Origin: a virus
DNA length: 46,141 bases
Virus record (IMG/VR): IMGVR_UViG_3300025168_013811
Span: 1 to 46,141 of that record
Reading direction: 5' to 3' (one strand)
Within the stretch, counting starts at the first letter, position 1; each line of letters begins with the position of its first letter. Of this stretch, positions 25,392 to 34,883 are shown one piece after another. A program made the translations under genes and the position numbers. A model generated the notes under the pieces. That model ran no database searches and had not been told where the DNA came from. It saw only the letters and a list, made by a program, of their open reading frames with translations.

Positions 25392-26765
25392 ATGAGTAAA
25401 AATGTAATTTGGTGGATAGGCGTAAAAAATGATATGTACGCTGACAAATATGGAGGATGGGATTGGATGGACTGTTCTAGAAAGTCATGGGAGTTTTGGT
25501 GTAAGAAAAATGATGTGTTATTCGTGCCATTAGAAGAACCTATTGAAACGGATTTAAAACGATTTCGAGTAAATTGGCAAAAAGCTATTTTAGTATTTGA
25601 TGAATTAGATAAAAGAAAAATTGATTATGATCAGATATGTTTAGTCGATGGTGCTGCTATAATTAAATGGGATGCTCCAAACTTTTTTGAATTGACAGAT
25701 CATAAGCTTACAGCTTGGAGAGATATGGATAATATGAGATGGGTACATGATAGTATTCAAGGATATAAAGAATTTTTTAATGGGTTTGAATTAGATCAAT
25801 CAAAATATGTTAATTCATCGCCTATGATATTTAATAAAAGTCATAAAGAAATATTTCAATCATTTACAATGTTATATTATGATAATGTAGATAAATTTGT
25901 AGAATTACAAGATAAAATAGTAAGAAGAGGAACAGAACAAACTCCTTTAAATTATTGGCTACAAATAAATAATGTAGATATTAAAACAGATTTATCTTTA
26001 TCTTATAAATTAACTCATATTCATAGAAAACAGATGTTTAATCATAACTGGCAATTAGATGAAGATAAAACTCCATTTTTTATTAAGTATGGTTATATTT
26101 GGTATATGCAAGGATTTCCAAAAGAACAAAGAAATCGTATTTCATTAGAAATATGGAATATGGTGAAACATAATTATGATGAATCATATGTGTTAAATAA
26201 AATACAAAATAAAGATAGTGATAAGGATACAACATCTAACAAATTTAAAGAAGATATATTAAATTATTTTAGTAATCCAGAATACAAAGATAAAACTATA
26301 TTAGAATTAGGTTCATGTAAAGGTAATACAACTAGAGTATATGCTGAATGTTTTAAACATGTTATAGGAGTAGAACATAATTCAGATAATATAGAAATAT
26401 CAAAAGAACGTTGTTCAGATGTGAATAATGTGAAATTTATATTAGCTGATGTATATTCAAATACATTTAAATTTCCAATAGCAGATGTAGTTCATATTGA
26501 TGCTGGACATAATCATGACCAAGTTTGTCGTGATATTGATATATGTGTTAATGAACTTAACAAGCCTATATTAATATTTGATGACTGCAGTGCAAAGCGA
26601 TATCCAAATGGTTCTTTAGGAAATACTATACGGACTGCAGTAGATCAAAAAATATCAGAAGGAAAAATACAATTTATTAAGTATATAGGATCGAATAATG
26701 GTTATAAGTCAGGTAATGGTAAAGTGTTAACAGGTATTGAGGGAATGATATGCAAAGTAATATGA
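25392..26765 (+). CDS. Fusion of a DxD-less GT-A domain and a class I SAM methyltransferase
   Basis: 457 residues in two domains. Residues 1-265 are homologous to the whole next protein (26762-27547): both share SW.FWC.KND, NWQK/SWQR, IDYDQI, PNFFE, and GTEQTPLNYWL/GTDQTPVNFLT. But the metal-binding VDADT of the neighbour is VDGAA here (85-89), so the transferase domain has probably lost activity. Residues 301-457 form a methyltransferase with ILELGSCKGNTTRVYAE (SAM loop) and VVHIDAGHNHDQVCRD. It may methylate the sugar placed by its neighbour, using the dead domain to bind substrate. The role is inferred. Confidence 0.75.
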   Translation: MSKNVIWWIGVKNDMYADKYGGWDWMDCSRKSWEFWCKKNDVLFVPLEEPIETDLKRFRVNWQKAILVFDELDKRKIDYDQICLVDGAAIIKWDAPNFFELTDHKLTAWRDMDNMRWVHDSIQGYKEFFNGFELDQSKYVNSSPMIFNKSHKEIFQSFTMLYYDNVDKFVELQDKIVRRGTEQTPLNYWLQINNVDIKTDLSLSYKLTHIHRKQMFNHNWQLDEDKTPFFIKYGYIWYMQGFPKEQRNRISLEIWNMVKHNYDESYVLNKIQNKDSDKDTTSNKFKEDILNYFSNPEYKDKTILELGSCKGNTTRVYAECFKHVIGVEHNSDNIEISKERCSDVNNVKFILADVYSNTFKFPIADVVHIDAGHNHDQVCRDIDICVNELNKPILIFDDCSAKRYPNGSLGNTIRTAVDQKISEGKIQFIKYIGSNNGYKSGNGKVLTGIEGMICKVI

Positions 26766-27547
26766 AAAAAAATATAGTATTTATAGTAGATGTAAAATTA
26801 CAAGGTAAACAAACAGAAGTTGGCCGGTGGGCAAAGTCTAGAAGTAATCCTTATAAATTTAGTATTGATAGTTGGAAAGTTTGGTGTGATAAAAATGATT
26901 GTGAATTATTCATATTAAATGATGAAGTTTTGCCACATTCAGAAATGCCTATATCATGGCAGAGATATTATATATTTGATTTATTAGAAGCAAATAAAAT
27001 TGAATATGATCAGATTATGTATGTGGATGCAGATACAATTCCACATCCAGATTGTCCAAATGTATTTGAAATGAGCGATCGTAAATTTTGTTTTGTTCAT
27101 AATGATGGATCATATGATTGGGTATTACGTAGTATAGAAAATTATTCAAAATATTTTTTTAATGGATATATGTTTAGATATGATCATTATTTTGATTCTG
27201 GAATGTTAATATTTAATGAAACTCATAGAGAATTTTTTAATCAAATTTTATCATTTTTTCATAATAATAAAAAACAATTAATTACAGCAGAAAAGACATG
27301 GCATGTTGGGACAGATCAAACACCGGTAAATTTTTTAACTCATATGTTAAATATTGATTATAAAGTATTACCATATGAATACAATATGGTTGATATGGCT
27401 CGAAAAGAATTGCTATTGGAACACATGCCATTTATTGATATAGGATGGATATATCAATATAATTCTATTCCAGATAATAAAGATGATCAATTAACATATT
27501 TTTGGATGGAAAAAACATTTAATAAATTATACGGAGATAAGTCATGA
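26762..27547 (+). CDS. GT-A glycosyltransferase with intact DxD
   Basis: 261 residues from the ATG at 26762, which overlaps the previous TGA (ATGA) like most junctions here; an earlier in-frame ATG at 26750 would add four residues. The strand IMYVDADTIPH (86-96) carries Asp89-x-Asp91 for Mn-nucleotide binding, followed by a helix and the GTDQTPVNF loop near the end. It is the active-looking paralogue of the N-terminal domain of the preceding fusion protein. Sugar donor unknown. Confidence 0.72.
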   Translation: MKKNIVFIVDVKLQGKQTEVGRWAKSRSNPYKFSIDSWKVWCDKNDCELFILNDEVLPHSEMPISWQRYYIFDLLEANKIEYDQIMYVDADTIPHPDCPNVFEMSDRKFCFVHNDGSYDWVLRSIENYSKYFFNGYMFRYDHYFDSGMLIFNETHREFFNQILSFFHNNKKQLITAEKTWHVGTDQTPVNFLTHMLNIDYKVLPYEYNMVDMARKELLLEHMPFIDIGWIYQYNSIPDNKDDQLTYFWMEKTFNKLYGDKS

Positions 27548-28245
27548 CTATATATAAATTGCAAAAACCTTTAGAACGACAAGGCCTTGAAATGTGGGAA
27601 GGTACAACAGATTCAAATGGTAGATACTGGGAAATAGCAATGACCCGTATAGAAGGAGAATGTATTACAAAATATTTAAATTCTGAAACAGAAATGTTAG
27701 AATGGGGAAGTGGTGGTAGTACAATTAAATTAGCTCAATATGTTAAACATATTGATTCAATAGAACATAATATTGAGTGGTATAACAATATAAAAGATAA
27801 GTTGCCGGCAAATGCTAATTTACATCATGTTCCATCTAATAATATTAATTTACGTGACAAGGAATTAGATACATCTGCATTTAATGTATGGAAGCCATGT
27901 ATTGAAAGAAATAATAAGATAAGTATTGATAATAATATACTTTTTAGAGTATGTAGAGATGGACGTGATTGGCACGAATATATTAATTATATAAATTTTC
28001 CAGCCACTCTTAACAAAAAATATGATGTCATTTTAGTTGACGGTCGAGCTCGGCCGAATTGTGCTTATAAAGCATTATCATTATTGAAGCCTGATGGCGT
28101 TGTTGTTGTACATGATTTTAAAGGAACAAAAGAAGAAGGTGGGAGATGGTATTATCAAGGTATATTGCATTATTATGATATGATTGATTTTGGAAAGTCT
28201 TTAGTTGTATTAAAACCAAAAACACAGTTTATTAATGAAAACTAA
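27544..28245 (+). CDS. Class I SAM-dependent methyltransferase-like protein
   Basis: 233 residues. EMLEWGSGGSTIKLAQYV (about 51-68) is the SAM-binding loop, HIDSIEHNIEWYNNI the acidic-ended second strand, and YDVILVDGRARPNCAYKAL / PDGVVVVHDF the later strands. It lies in the glycan block with overlapping starts and probably methylates a sugar. A Rossmann-fold protein with some other activity cannot be excluded. Confidence 0.68.
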   Translation: MTIYKLQKPLERQGLEMWEGTTDSNGRYWEIAMTRIEGECITKYLNSETEMLEWGSGGSTIKLAQYVKHIDSIEHNIEWYNNIKDKLPANANLHHVPSNNINLRDKELDTSAFNVWKPCIERNNKISIDNNILFRVCRDGRDWHEYINYINFPATLNKKYDVILVDGRARPNCAYKALSLLKPDGVVVVHDFKGTKEEGGRWYYQGILHYYDMIDFGKSLVVLKPKTQFINEN

Positions 28246-29212
28246 ATTTGCAATAGGATGTCTTGTACAATGGTATGAGATTGAGATAATAGAGGAATAT
28301 CTAGAATCTTTAACAGATGCAATCGATTCAGCTAAAAATACAGATGTTATAATCGATTTGACCTTTATAACAAATCAAGATTTAGAGGAAATAGAAGGTG
28401 CTAATATGGTTGATATTATATCTAGATGGAGAGAAATAATTACATTATTAAATGATAAAGGTTATAAAGTATATGATAAATTTGAATATCGATTGCATAC
28501 AATAGCAGATTATAGAAGATTATTCAATGCCAACTACTGCAATGATGTAGATGTTCTTATATGGGGCGAATCGGATGCCTTATTACCTAAACAGATGTTT
28601 ACAATATTAGACAATCTTCATAAGACATCATTACAGAATAATAATCCAAAATATCTAGCATTTTTTGGAATGTGTAAGATGTGGGACGATTCATGGAAAC
28701 CATTAGAACATCCTGATTTTACGGATAAGCCATTTATCGAAATGGATACAAAAAACTGGTGGAGTTTAAGGTATACAATGAACAAAGATGAGATGAATAA
28801 AATAAATGATAAAACAAATGAATTAGATGTTAGAATTATGCCTCAACATAAGTTTAATGGATGTGGATTAGTTATATCCTCAGAGGTTATTAAGTCAGGA
28901 GTTAACATTCCAAAGTCTGTTTTCTTTGTTCATGAAGATTCAGCATTTATGTTTATGACAAATAAAGTGTTAGGAAATATACCACAATATGTAATTAAAA
29001 ATATTTTGTTGGTTCACAATAGAAAACATCCAAATAAAAGGATGTACATTAAAGGAGAAGAAGGAATTGATAAAACCGATCCAGGAGCTCAAAGAAGAAC
29101 ACATAAATGGTATAGTATTGCAAATAAAATGTGTGAAGAAAATTATAGAAATTTATTTAATCCAAATTATAAGTCATTTACTTGGCAAAATGTATTTAAA
29201 GAAATAAAATGA
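28235..29212 (+). CDS. Putative GT-A glycosyltransferase
   Basis: 325 residues. FAIGCLVQWYEIEIIEEYLESL at the start resembles GT2 openings, and VDVLIWGESDALLP (about 104-117) sits where GT-A enzymes carry the metal-binding motif, here E-S-D. The HED segment near FFVHEDSAFMF could be the catalytic base region. It overlaps both neighbours. The family call is by pattern and position, not by strong motif. Confidence 0.55.
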   Translation: MKTKFAIGCLVQWYEIEIIEEYLESLTDAIDSAKNTDVIIDLTFITNQDLEEIEGANMVDIISRWREIITLLNDKGYKVYDKFEYRLHTIADYRRLFNANYCNDVDVLIWGESDALLPKQMFTILDNLHKTSLQNNNPKYLAFFGMCKMWDDSWKPLEHPDFTDKPFIEMDTKNWWSLRYTMNKDEMNKINDKTNELDVRIMPQHKFNGCGLVISSEVIKSGVNIPKSVFFVHEDSAFMFMTNKVLGNIPQYVIKNILLVHNRKHPNKRMYIKGEEGIDKTDPGAQRRTHKWYSIANKMCEENYRNLFNPNYKSFTWQNVFKEIK

Positions 29213-30225
29213 TAAAAATAAAATTATCCGATCCTAAAAATATAAAATGCTTTGGAGCATTGTTAGTGGCACAAAATTTATTGCCACAATATAGTATACA
29301 GTTAACTACTTCAAATGATTATGATTATGAATTAGTTGATATGACTCAATGGATGAATAGAGGTGTAAAATTAGAACAAAGTATTGAAAAAGGTATAAAT
29401 GCATTAGCGAACAAACGTGGAGATTATTTTTTAGTACATGGAGGAGGCGCAACTGATATAGTTGGTGCATATGAAGTTCTTAAAGAATCAAATGCAATAT
29501 ATCTTTTAAAAAAATCTATGTTATCACAAGAGGATTATAAAGAACCAACAGCAGTTGGTAAATGGTTTTTTGGTAATGGTTCAGCACTAGATAAAGGATA
29601 TAATATATCTGATGAAGAATATGCACGTATTAAATTATTAGGTTATACTGTATGTCATAATTGGCCACATATGCAAAAATTACAACCTATAAAAAAGAAG
29701 GATATAGATATATGTGCTGTATGGCAAACATATCATCCATTTGAAGCTTGGGAATTTGCAACTGTTGAGAGTGGAGCTTTATACACTAAACACAGATTAG
29801 ATGCTTGGAATGAATTATCAAAAATTTCAGATAAGTATAAAATAGTTGCAGAAAAATTGCATCCACAAATGACTAATGATATAATGAGTCGATCTAAAAT
29901 TGGAATTTCACCGTATGGTCAATGTGAAGTATGTTACAGAGATTTAGAAATTATTCAACAAGGATCTTTATTAATTAAACCGGATATGGGTAAAGTCATA
30001 ACAGAACCTGATTTTTATAAACCATGGGAAACATATATTCCGGTTAAACCAGATTGGTCTGATTTAAATGAAATAGTTGATAAAGTATTAGGAAATTACA
30101 ACGATTATTTATATATTATAGATAACGCTAGAAAGAAATTAGTTGAAATGTATTCATATGAAAATGTTGGCATGTATTGGTATAATATGATTGCAAATTT
30201 AAACGGAGTTAAAAGTGAAACATAA
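29209..30225 (+). CDS. Putative GT-B glycosyltransferase, paralogue of the 16138 gene
   Basis: 338 residues, nearly the same length as the product of 16138-17160, with matching blocks along the whole sequence (start MIKIK, then GDYFL, GAYEV, FFGNGSALD and ISPYGQCEVCYRDLEI). The acidic C-terminal motif fits a GT-B donor site. Two copies 13 kb apart in one block suggest duplication followed by specialisation for different sugars or acceptors. The stop overlaps the next GTG start. Confidence 0.65.
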   Translation: MIKIKLSDPKNIKCFGALLVAQNLLPQYSIQLTTSNDYDYELVDMTQWMNRGVKLEQSIEKGINALANKRGDYFLVHGGGATDIVGAYEVLKESNAIYLLKKSMLSQEDYKEPTAVGKWFFGNGSALDKGYNISDEEYARIKLLGYTVCHNWPHMQKLQPIKKKDIDICAVWQTYHPFEAWEFATVESGALYTKHRLDAWNELSKISDKYKIVAEKLHPQMTNDIMSRSKIGISPYGQCEVCYRDLEIIQQGSLLIKPDMGKVITEPDFYKPWETYIPVKPDWSDLNEIVDKVLGNYNDYLYIIDNARKKLVEMYSYENVGMYWYNMIANLNGVKSET

Positions 30226-31093
30226 AATAACGACATGTATATCATCTAATAATAATTTAGAGTATTTAAAATTAGCTGTTAAATCAGTTAGGCAAAATGC
30301 TTATTATAAAGATATGCCAATTATAGTTTATGCAGAAAATTGTACAGATGGAACAGATGAATGGTTAGCAGATAATAATTACAACCTAGAATATTATATT
30401 GAAAACAATAAAATTGAAAAGGGTATAGGCGGCGGCATGAATTTTTGTGTTGAAAAAGCCAAAACGGAATTTGTAAATATCATTCATTCTGATATGTGGA
30501 TAGCTCCTAATCAAGATATTGAACTCTTAAAGTGTTACGATGATATAGAATCTAATGTTAGACTTATAGCATCATCATTTAGAATACAACCACATATATT
30601 TCCAAATGATCCGAAATATAGACCTGGTACTGTATTTGTAGATAAAGAAGAATTTGGCTACTATCATCATAATTTTGATCATAAATGGTTTGATAAATGG
30701 GCAACAAGTTTTGCAAAACAAAATGATTCGATAGTGCGTAAAGGAGGAGGTGCTGGATTTTTTTGTCGAAAGGTAGATTATGAATGGATAGGAGGAAATG
30801 ATTCATTGTTTGCACCAGCAAGTTGGGAAGACAAAGATTTATTCATTCGAATGCAATTAGAAGGATATGAATTCAAGATGATAACTAAGTCAGTGATGTG
30901 GCATTTTTCTGCAAGAGGCAGTTGGTTTCGAGATGAGGCAAAGGACAACCTAAATAGTAAATCAAAAAGACAACAAACTGCAGAACAAATAAATGCTCAA
31001 AAATTTATAAAAAAATGGGGAAGGCTGCCTGAAGATGATGAAGAAACGTTTGTAAAGCCAATTTATGGAACTAATGTTAAAACAAGATTATGA
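30215..31093 (+). CDS. GT2-family glycosyltransferase (GTG start)
   Basis: 292 residues with a GTG start at 30215, supported by an ACGGAG site upstream and by the typical GT2 opening ITTCISSNNNLEYLKLAVKSV directly after it. VNIIHSDMWIAP (about 88-99) holds the metal-binding Asp, and NDSLFAPASWEDKDLFIRMQLEGY carries the ED catalytic base. The C-terminal RGSWF...FIKKWGRLP section is shared with the GT2 at 33675, so the two are paralogues. Confidence 0.8.
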   Translation: MKHKITTCISSNNNLEYLKLAVKSVRQNAYYKDMPIIVYAENCTDGTDEWLADNNYNLEYYIENNKIEKGIGGGMNFCVEKAKTEFVNIIHSDMWIAPNQDIELLKCYDDIESNVRLIASSFRIQPHIFPNDPKYRPGTVFVDKEEFGYYHHNFDHKWFDKWATSFAKQNDSIVRKGGGAGFFCRKVDYEWIGGNDSLFAPASWEDKDLFIRMQLEGYEFKMITKSVMWHFSARGSWFRDEAKDNLNSKSKRQQTAEQINAQKFIKKWGRLPEDDEETFVKPIYGTNVKTRL

Positions 31094-32052
31094 AAAATAA
31101 AATAATATTAATAATAGGCGGTACAGGTGCGTTAGGTAAAACGTTAACTCAACGTTATTATAAAGATAATAAAATAATTATCTTATCACGTGATGAACAT
31201 AAACATGTTAATATGCAAAGAGTATATCCAGACGTAACATATTGTATTGGAGATGTAAAAGATAAAGATTCGATATTACAATCTTTAAATGACTATAAAC
31301 CTCATGTAGTTATTAATACGGCTGCATTAAAACATGTTCCAGTATGTGAAGATAATCCATATGAAAGTGTTAAAACAAATATTATAGGTCATAAAAATTT
31401 AATTGATAGTGTTGCAGTATGTAATCATCAAATAGAAACATTAATGTTTATATCAACAGATAAAGCATGTGCTCCAATTAATGTTTATGGACAATGTAAG
31501 GCTATATCAGAAAGATTATATATTGACTTTGCAAATAAACAAACAGATATCAAAGTATGTTTATGTAGGTATGGAAATGTATTAGAATCAACAGGATCTG
31601 TTATTCCATTTTTTAAACAATTATTAGACAATGGTGCAACAGAGTTACCTATTACTCATAAAGATATGACAAGATTTTTATTAACATTAGATGAAGCAGT
31701 TGAATTGATTGATTGGGCATATATGCATGGAGAGTCCCATGGTAAGATTGTGATACCAAATATAAAAGCACTTAAGGTAACAGATATTGCAAAGTCATTA
31801 GGAAGGTCATATGGACATGAAGATATTAAATTGTCCTATATAGGAATACGTCCTGGAGAAAAACTACATGAAGCAATGATATCGGAAACAGAATCATTTC
31901 GAAGCAAATGGTATGAATGTACATATAATGATGGATATTATATGATAACAGATAACATAATAAATAATAAATGTTGGTCATTTACATCTGACCAAAGTCT
32001 TATGAAATCAGAAGAAACGGATAATTTTTTGAAAGAATCGAAAGTAATATGA
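31090..32052 (+). CDS. UDP-GlcNAc 4,6-dehydratase (inverting), CapE/FnlA-like
   Basis: 320 residues. IIGGTGALGKTL binds NAD(P); TAALKHVPVCE, ISTDKACAPINVYGQCK (Tyr133 and Lys137) and RYGNVLESTGSVIPFF are the signatures of the CapE/FnlA/PseB group, and GIRPGEKLHE near the C-terminus is typical of FnlA/CapE/WbjB. It converts UDP-GlcNAc to a 4-keto-6-deoxy sugar with C5 inversion. Followed by a CapF/FnlB-like reductase (4-base overlap), so the pathway probably leads to UDP-L-FucNAc or a related amino sugar. The third enzyme of that pathway (CapG/FnlC 2-epimerase) is not in the window. Confidence 0.87.
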   Translation: MKNKIILIIGGTGALGKTLTQRYYKDNKIIILSRDEHKHVNMQRVYPDVTYCIGDVKDKDSILQSLNDYKPHVVINTAALKHVPVCEDNPYESVKTNIIGHKNLIDSVAVCNHQIETLMFISTDKACAPINVYGQCKAISERLYIDFANKQTDIKVCLCRYGNVLESTGSVIPFFKQLLDNGATELPITHKDMTRFLLTLDEAVELIDWAYMHGESHGKIVIPNIKALKVTDIAKSLGRSYGHEDIKLSYIGIRPGEKLHEAMISETESFRSKWYECTYNDGYYMITDNIINNKCWSFTSDQSLMKSEETDNFLKESKVI

Positions 32053-32759
32053 GAGTATTAGTATTAGGACATAATGGTATGTTAGGTCATATGGTTGTAA
32101 AATATTTACAAAGCCAGGAAATGGATATTGTAAAGTTTATAGGAAGATTTCCAGAAGACCAAAAAACATTATTAGAGTTTAAAGGAGATTATATCATTAA
32201 TTGTATTGGAGCAATACCACAGAGAACAGATAATTTTGATATCAATTGGTATTTACCAATTTGGTTAGATACACATGCACCATGCAGAGTTATTCATCCA
32301 GGTACAGATTGTGAAATGGATGAAGATGATTATGGCATTTCAAAACGCATTGCTGCAGATTATATACGCAATCATGGTAGACAAACTAAATCAATAAAAA
32401 CATCAATTATAGGTCCAGAACCAGTTGAAAATAAAAGTTTATTGGATTGGCTTTTATCACAAGAAGGAGAGGTATTTGGTTATACAAACGCAATGTGGAA
32501 TGGCAACACAACATTAGAGTGGGCAAAGTATTGTGAACATGTGATGCAATCATGGAACATGATTGACCAAGAACTAACGATAAGTTCAAATTGTATATCA
32601 AAATATGAATTATTATGTACAATAAAAAAAGTATTTGATAAAGATATAAAAATAAATAAAAAAGAATTAGGTAAAGATAAATGTTTAATTGGGACAATTA
32701 CTACTGATCCTATAGTTGAGCAGTTAGAAGAATTAAAAGAATATTATTATGGTAATTGA
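32049..32759 (+). CDS. RmlD/CapF-like NAD(P)-dependent sugar reductase
   Basis: 236 residues. VLVLGHNGMLGHMV is the nucleotide loop of RmlD-like SDRs; INCIGAIPQR and DYGISKR (Tyr and Lys) follow. Shorter than RmlD (about 290) and CapF (about 370, which has an extra cupin domain that is missing here). The adjacency to the CapE-like gene suggests that it reduces the 4-keto product. Substrate not certain. Confidence 0.7.
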   Translation: MRVLVLGHNGMLGHMVVKYLQSQEMDIVKFIGRFPEDQKTLLEFKGDYIINCIGAIPQRTDNFDINWYLPIWLDTHAPCRVIHPGTDCEMDEDDYGISKRIAADYIRNHGRQTKSIKTSIIGPEPVENKSLLDWLLSQEGEVFGYTNAMWNGNTTLEWAKYCEHVMQSWNMIDQELTISSNCISKYELLCTIKKVFDKDIKINKKELGKDKCLIGTITTDPIVEQLEELKEYYYGN

Positions 32760-33678
32760 TATACATCCTGAATTTGGTTATGAAATAGCATGTGCTGTTC
32801 CATATGCATATTGGTTACATAAAAATGATCAATTGGAAAAGATAGTTACATGTAAAGGTATGAAGCCTTTCTATTATTTTTGTGATAATGTAGAAGAAAG
32901 ATACGATTCTAGAAGTATTGATAATAATACAAATGGCATACAAAATTTACCAAACAGTTGGATACATCATAATGCAAAGGCACAGTTTGGAACTGATTAT
33001 AATAGCCTATCAGAAGAAGATAAGACGAAGGCAAATGGTTGGTTAGATTATTCTAAATGGGAATGTCCACCATATAAAGAAAAATATAACAATGAATTAG
33101 ATTTGCCTAAAAATTTTATTGTTATATCTAATCGCTATAATTTAGAACATGGTGACAATCCTATAGGTTATTTTGATTTTAAATGTTTATATAATATGTT
33201 TCAATACTTGACACAACAAGGATATTCTGTTATATATAAACGTCCATCAAATACAGAATTTGCATGTGATATGAACGAACGTATAGGAATGAACATCACC
33301 GGTGATACTACAGATGGGATAGTATCAGATTATCAATTAACAAAATATTTTGATAATGTTTATTTGTTTGATGATATTATACAATCGATTGGTAAAAATT
33401 ATAATGAAAATCAACTTAAGTTATTTTCACAAGCAAGCGGATTTATATCAATGGGTGGAGGGTCTAGTATTTTATGTAGTTGTTTTGGCGTTCCTGTTGT
33501 AATATATGTTAATACATCCGGAGATATACGACCAGGATATTTTGATGAAAATTCTTATTTTCGTAAATTATCAGGTGCTGAGATATATCCTATTATTGAT
33601 AAAAAACAAGATATAATTAAAAGAGGACATAGAGATTATAGTGAATTATTTAAAACAATTAAAAGGATATATAAATGA
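32749..33678 (+). CDS. Putative glycosyltransferase-like protein (unassigned family)
   Basis: 309 residues, soluble. The N-terminus (DIHPEFGYEIACAVPYAYWL) and the C-terminal ASGFISMGGGSSILCSCFGVPVVIYVN, with a Gly/Ser-rich loop followed by a buried strand, resemble the sugar-nucleotide half of GT-B proteins and fucosyltransferase-like enzymes. No diagnostic catalytic residue can be named. Overlaps by 11 bases with the reductase and 4 with the next GT2. Confidence 0.5.
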   Translation: MVIDIHPEFGYEIACAVPYAYWLHKNDQLEKIVTCKGMKPFYYFCDNVEERYDSRSIDNNTNGIQNLPNSWIHHNAKAQFGTDYNSLSEEDKTKANGWLDYSKWECPPYKEKYNNELDLPKNFIVISNRYNLEHGDNPIGYFDFKCLYNMFQYLTQQGYSVIYKRPSNTEFACDMNERIGMNITGDTTDGIVSDYQLTKYFDNVYLFDDIIQSIGKNYNENQLKLFSQASGFISMGGGSSILCSCFGVPVVIYVNTSGDIRPGYFDENSYFRKLSGAEIYPIIDKKQDIIKRGHRDYSELFKTIKRIYK

Positions 33679-34883
33679 AAATAAGTTTAATACAACCAGG
33701 AAGAAATAATCTTAAGTATCTTAAATGGTCTTATGATTCAATAAGAAAAAATCAAGGCGATCATGAAGTAGAAATTTGTGTAGCAGATGATTTTTCAAAT
33801 GATGGTACTTGGGATTGGTGTCAAGAAATGATGGAGAAGGATTCTAGTTTTAAGGCAATTAGAAATGAAGGTCCGACTAGATTAGGACATACTATACTAT
33901 ATGATAGATTAGTTAATGAAGTGGCTAGTTATGATATTTGTATGATATATCATGCAGATATGTATTTATGTCCAGGCGCAATGGATGCAATTGAAAGATA
34001 TATAAAACCTAAAACAATTGTTTCATTAACAAGAATCGAACCACCATTACATCCCCCAGGTCCAGAAAAGATATTACATGACTGTGGAATTGAACCAGAA
34101 GAATTTAAGGAAGAAGAATTGTTAAATTTTTTATATAGAAATGAAAAGTTGTTAGGTAGAGTAACTGAAGGTATATTTGCCCCCTGGGCATTTTATAAAT
34201 CAGACTTTCAAGAGATAGGAGGACATGATGAATTATATGCACCTCAATCAAAAGAAGATACAGATATATTTAATAGGTTTCAATTGAATGGAGTACAATT
34301 CATACAAACATGGAGAGGATGTGTATATCATATGACATGTAGAGGAAGTAGATTTGCAGATGGAGCCAAACGAAATCCAGATGGTAATGTATTTATGAAG
34401 AATAGAGAAACTGATGAATGGTTAAAACAAAATCAAAAAGCAACTAGAGAATTTATCAGGAAATGGGGACATTTCTGTAAACATGATGAATATATGAAAC
34501 CAATCATTCCACCAAAGTATGATGTAGGATTTAAGATACATAACTGTAATTTAGATCTTTTAAAAGTTCTAGAACCATGGTGTACTACAATATATTGTGA
34601 TGAGCAATTTGCTGTAGGTAGGGTTGCAGATTATGTTGAAATGGAAGATACTTCATATGATTTATATGATAAGATTCTAAAATATGATGATGATGTAGAA
34701 AATGGGATATTAATTGAAATTGATGGAAGACAATTTACACAACAAGATTTTGGCTATGTACAACAATTAGCTGAAATAATAGCAGATAGCGGAGAACTAG
34801 GATCATTTGATCTTGGTAATTTAAATATAACAATAAATAGTTTAAAAACATTTGAAAAAGATTTAATAATATGCAAAAAATAG
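33675..34883 (+). CDS. GT2-family glycosyltransferase with C-terminal extension
   Basis: 402 residues. Residues 1-280 are a GT2 domain: ISLIQPGRNNLKYLKWSY, CVADDFSNDGTWDW, CMIYHADMYLCP (HAD as the DxD-like motif) and SKEDTDIFNRFQLNG with the ED base. The MTCRGSRF...EFIRKWGHF section matches the GT2 at 30215 (paralogues). A C-terminal segment of about 110 acidic residues follows, with no known domain. Such longer GT2 proteins are seen in marine T4-like phages. Confidence 0.82.
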   Translation: MKISLIQPGRNNLKYLKWSYDSIRKNQGDHEVEICVADDFSNDGTWDWCQEMMEKDSSFKAIRNEGPTRLGHTILYDRLVNEVASYDICMIYHADMYLCPGAMDAIERYIKPKTIVSLTRIEPPLHPPGPEKILHDCGIEPEEFKEEELLNFLYRNEKLLGRVTEGIFAPWAFYKSDFQEIGGHDELYAPQSKEDTDIFNRFQLNGVQFIQTWRGCVYHMTCRGSRFADGAKRNPDGNVFMKNRETDEWLKQNQKATREFIRKWGHFCKHDEYMKPIIPPKYDVGFKIHNCNLDLLKVLEPWCTTIYCDEQFAVGRVADYVEMEDTSYDLYDKILKYDDDVENGILIEIDGRQFTQQDFGYVQQLAEIIADSGELGSFDLGNLNITINSLKTFEKDLIICKK

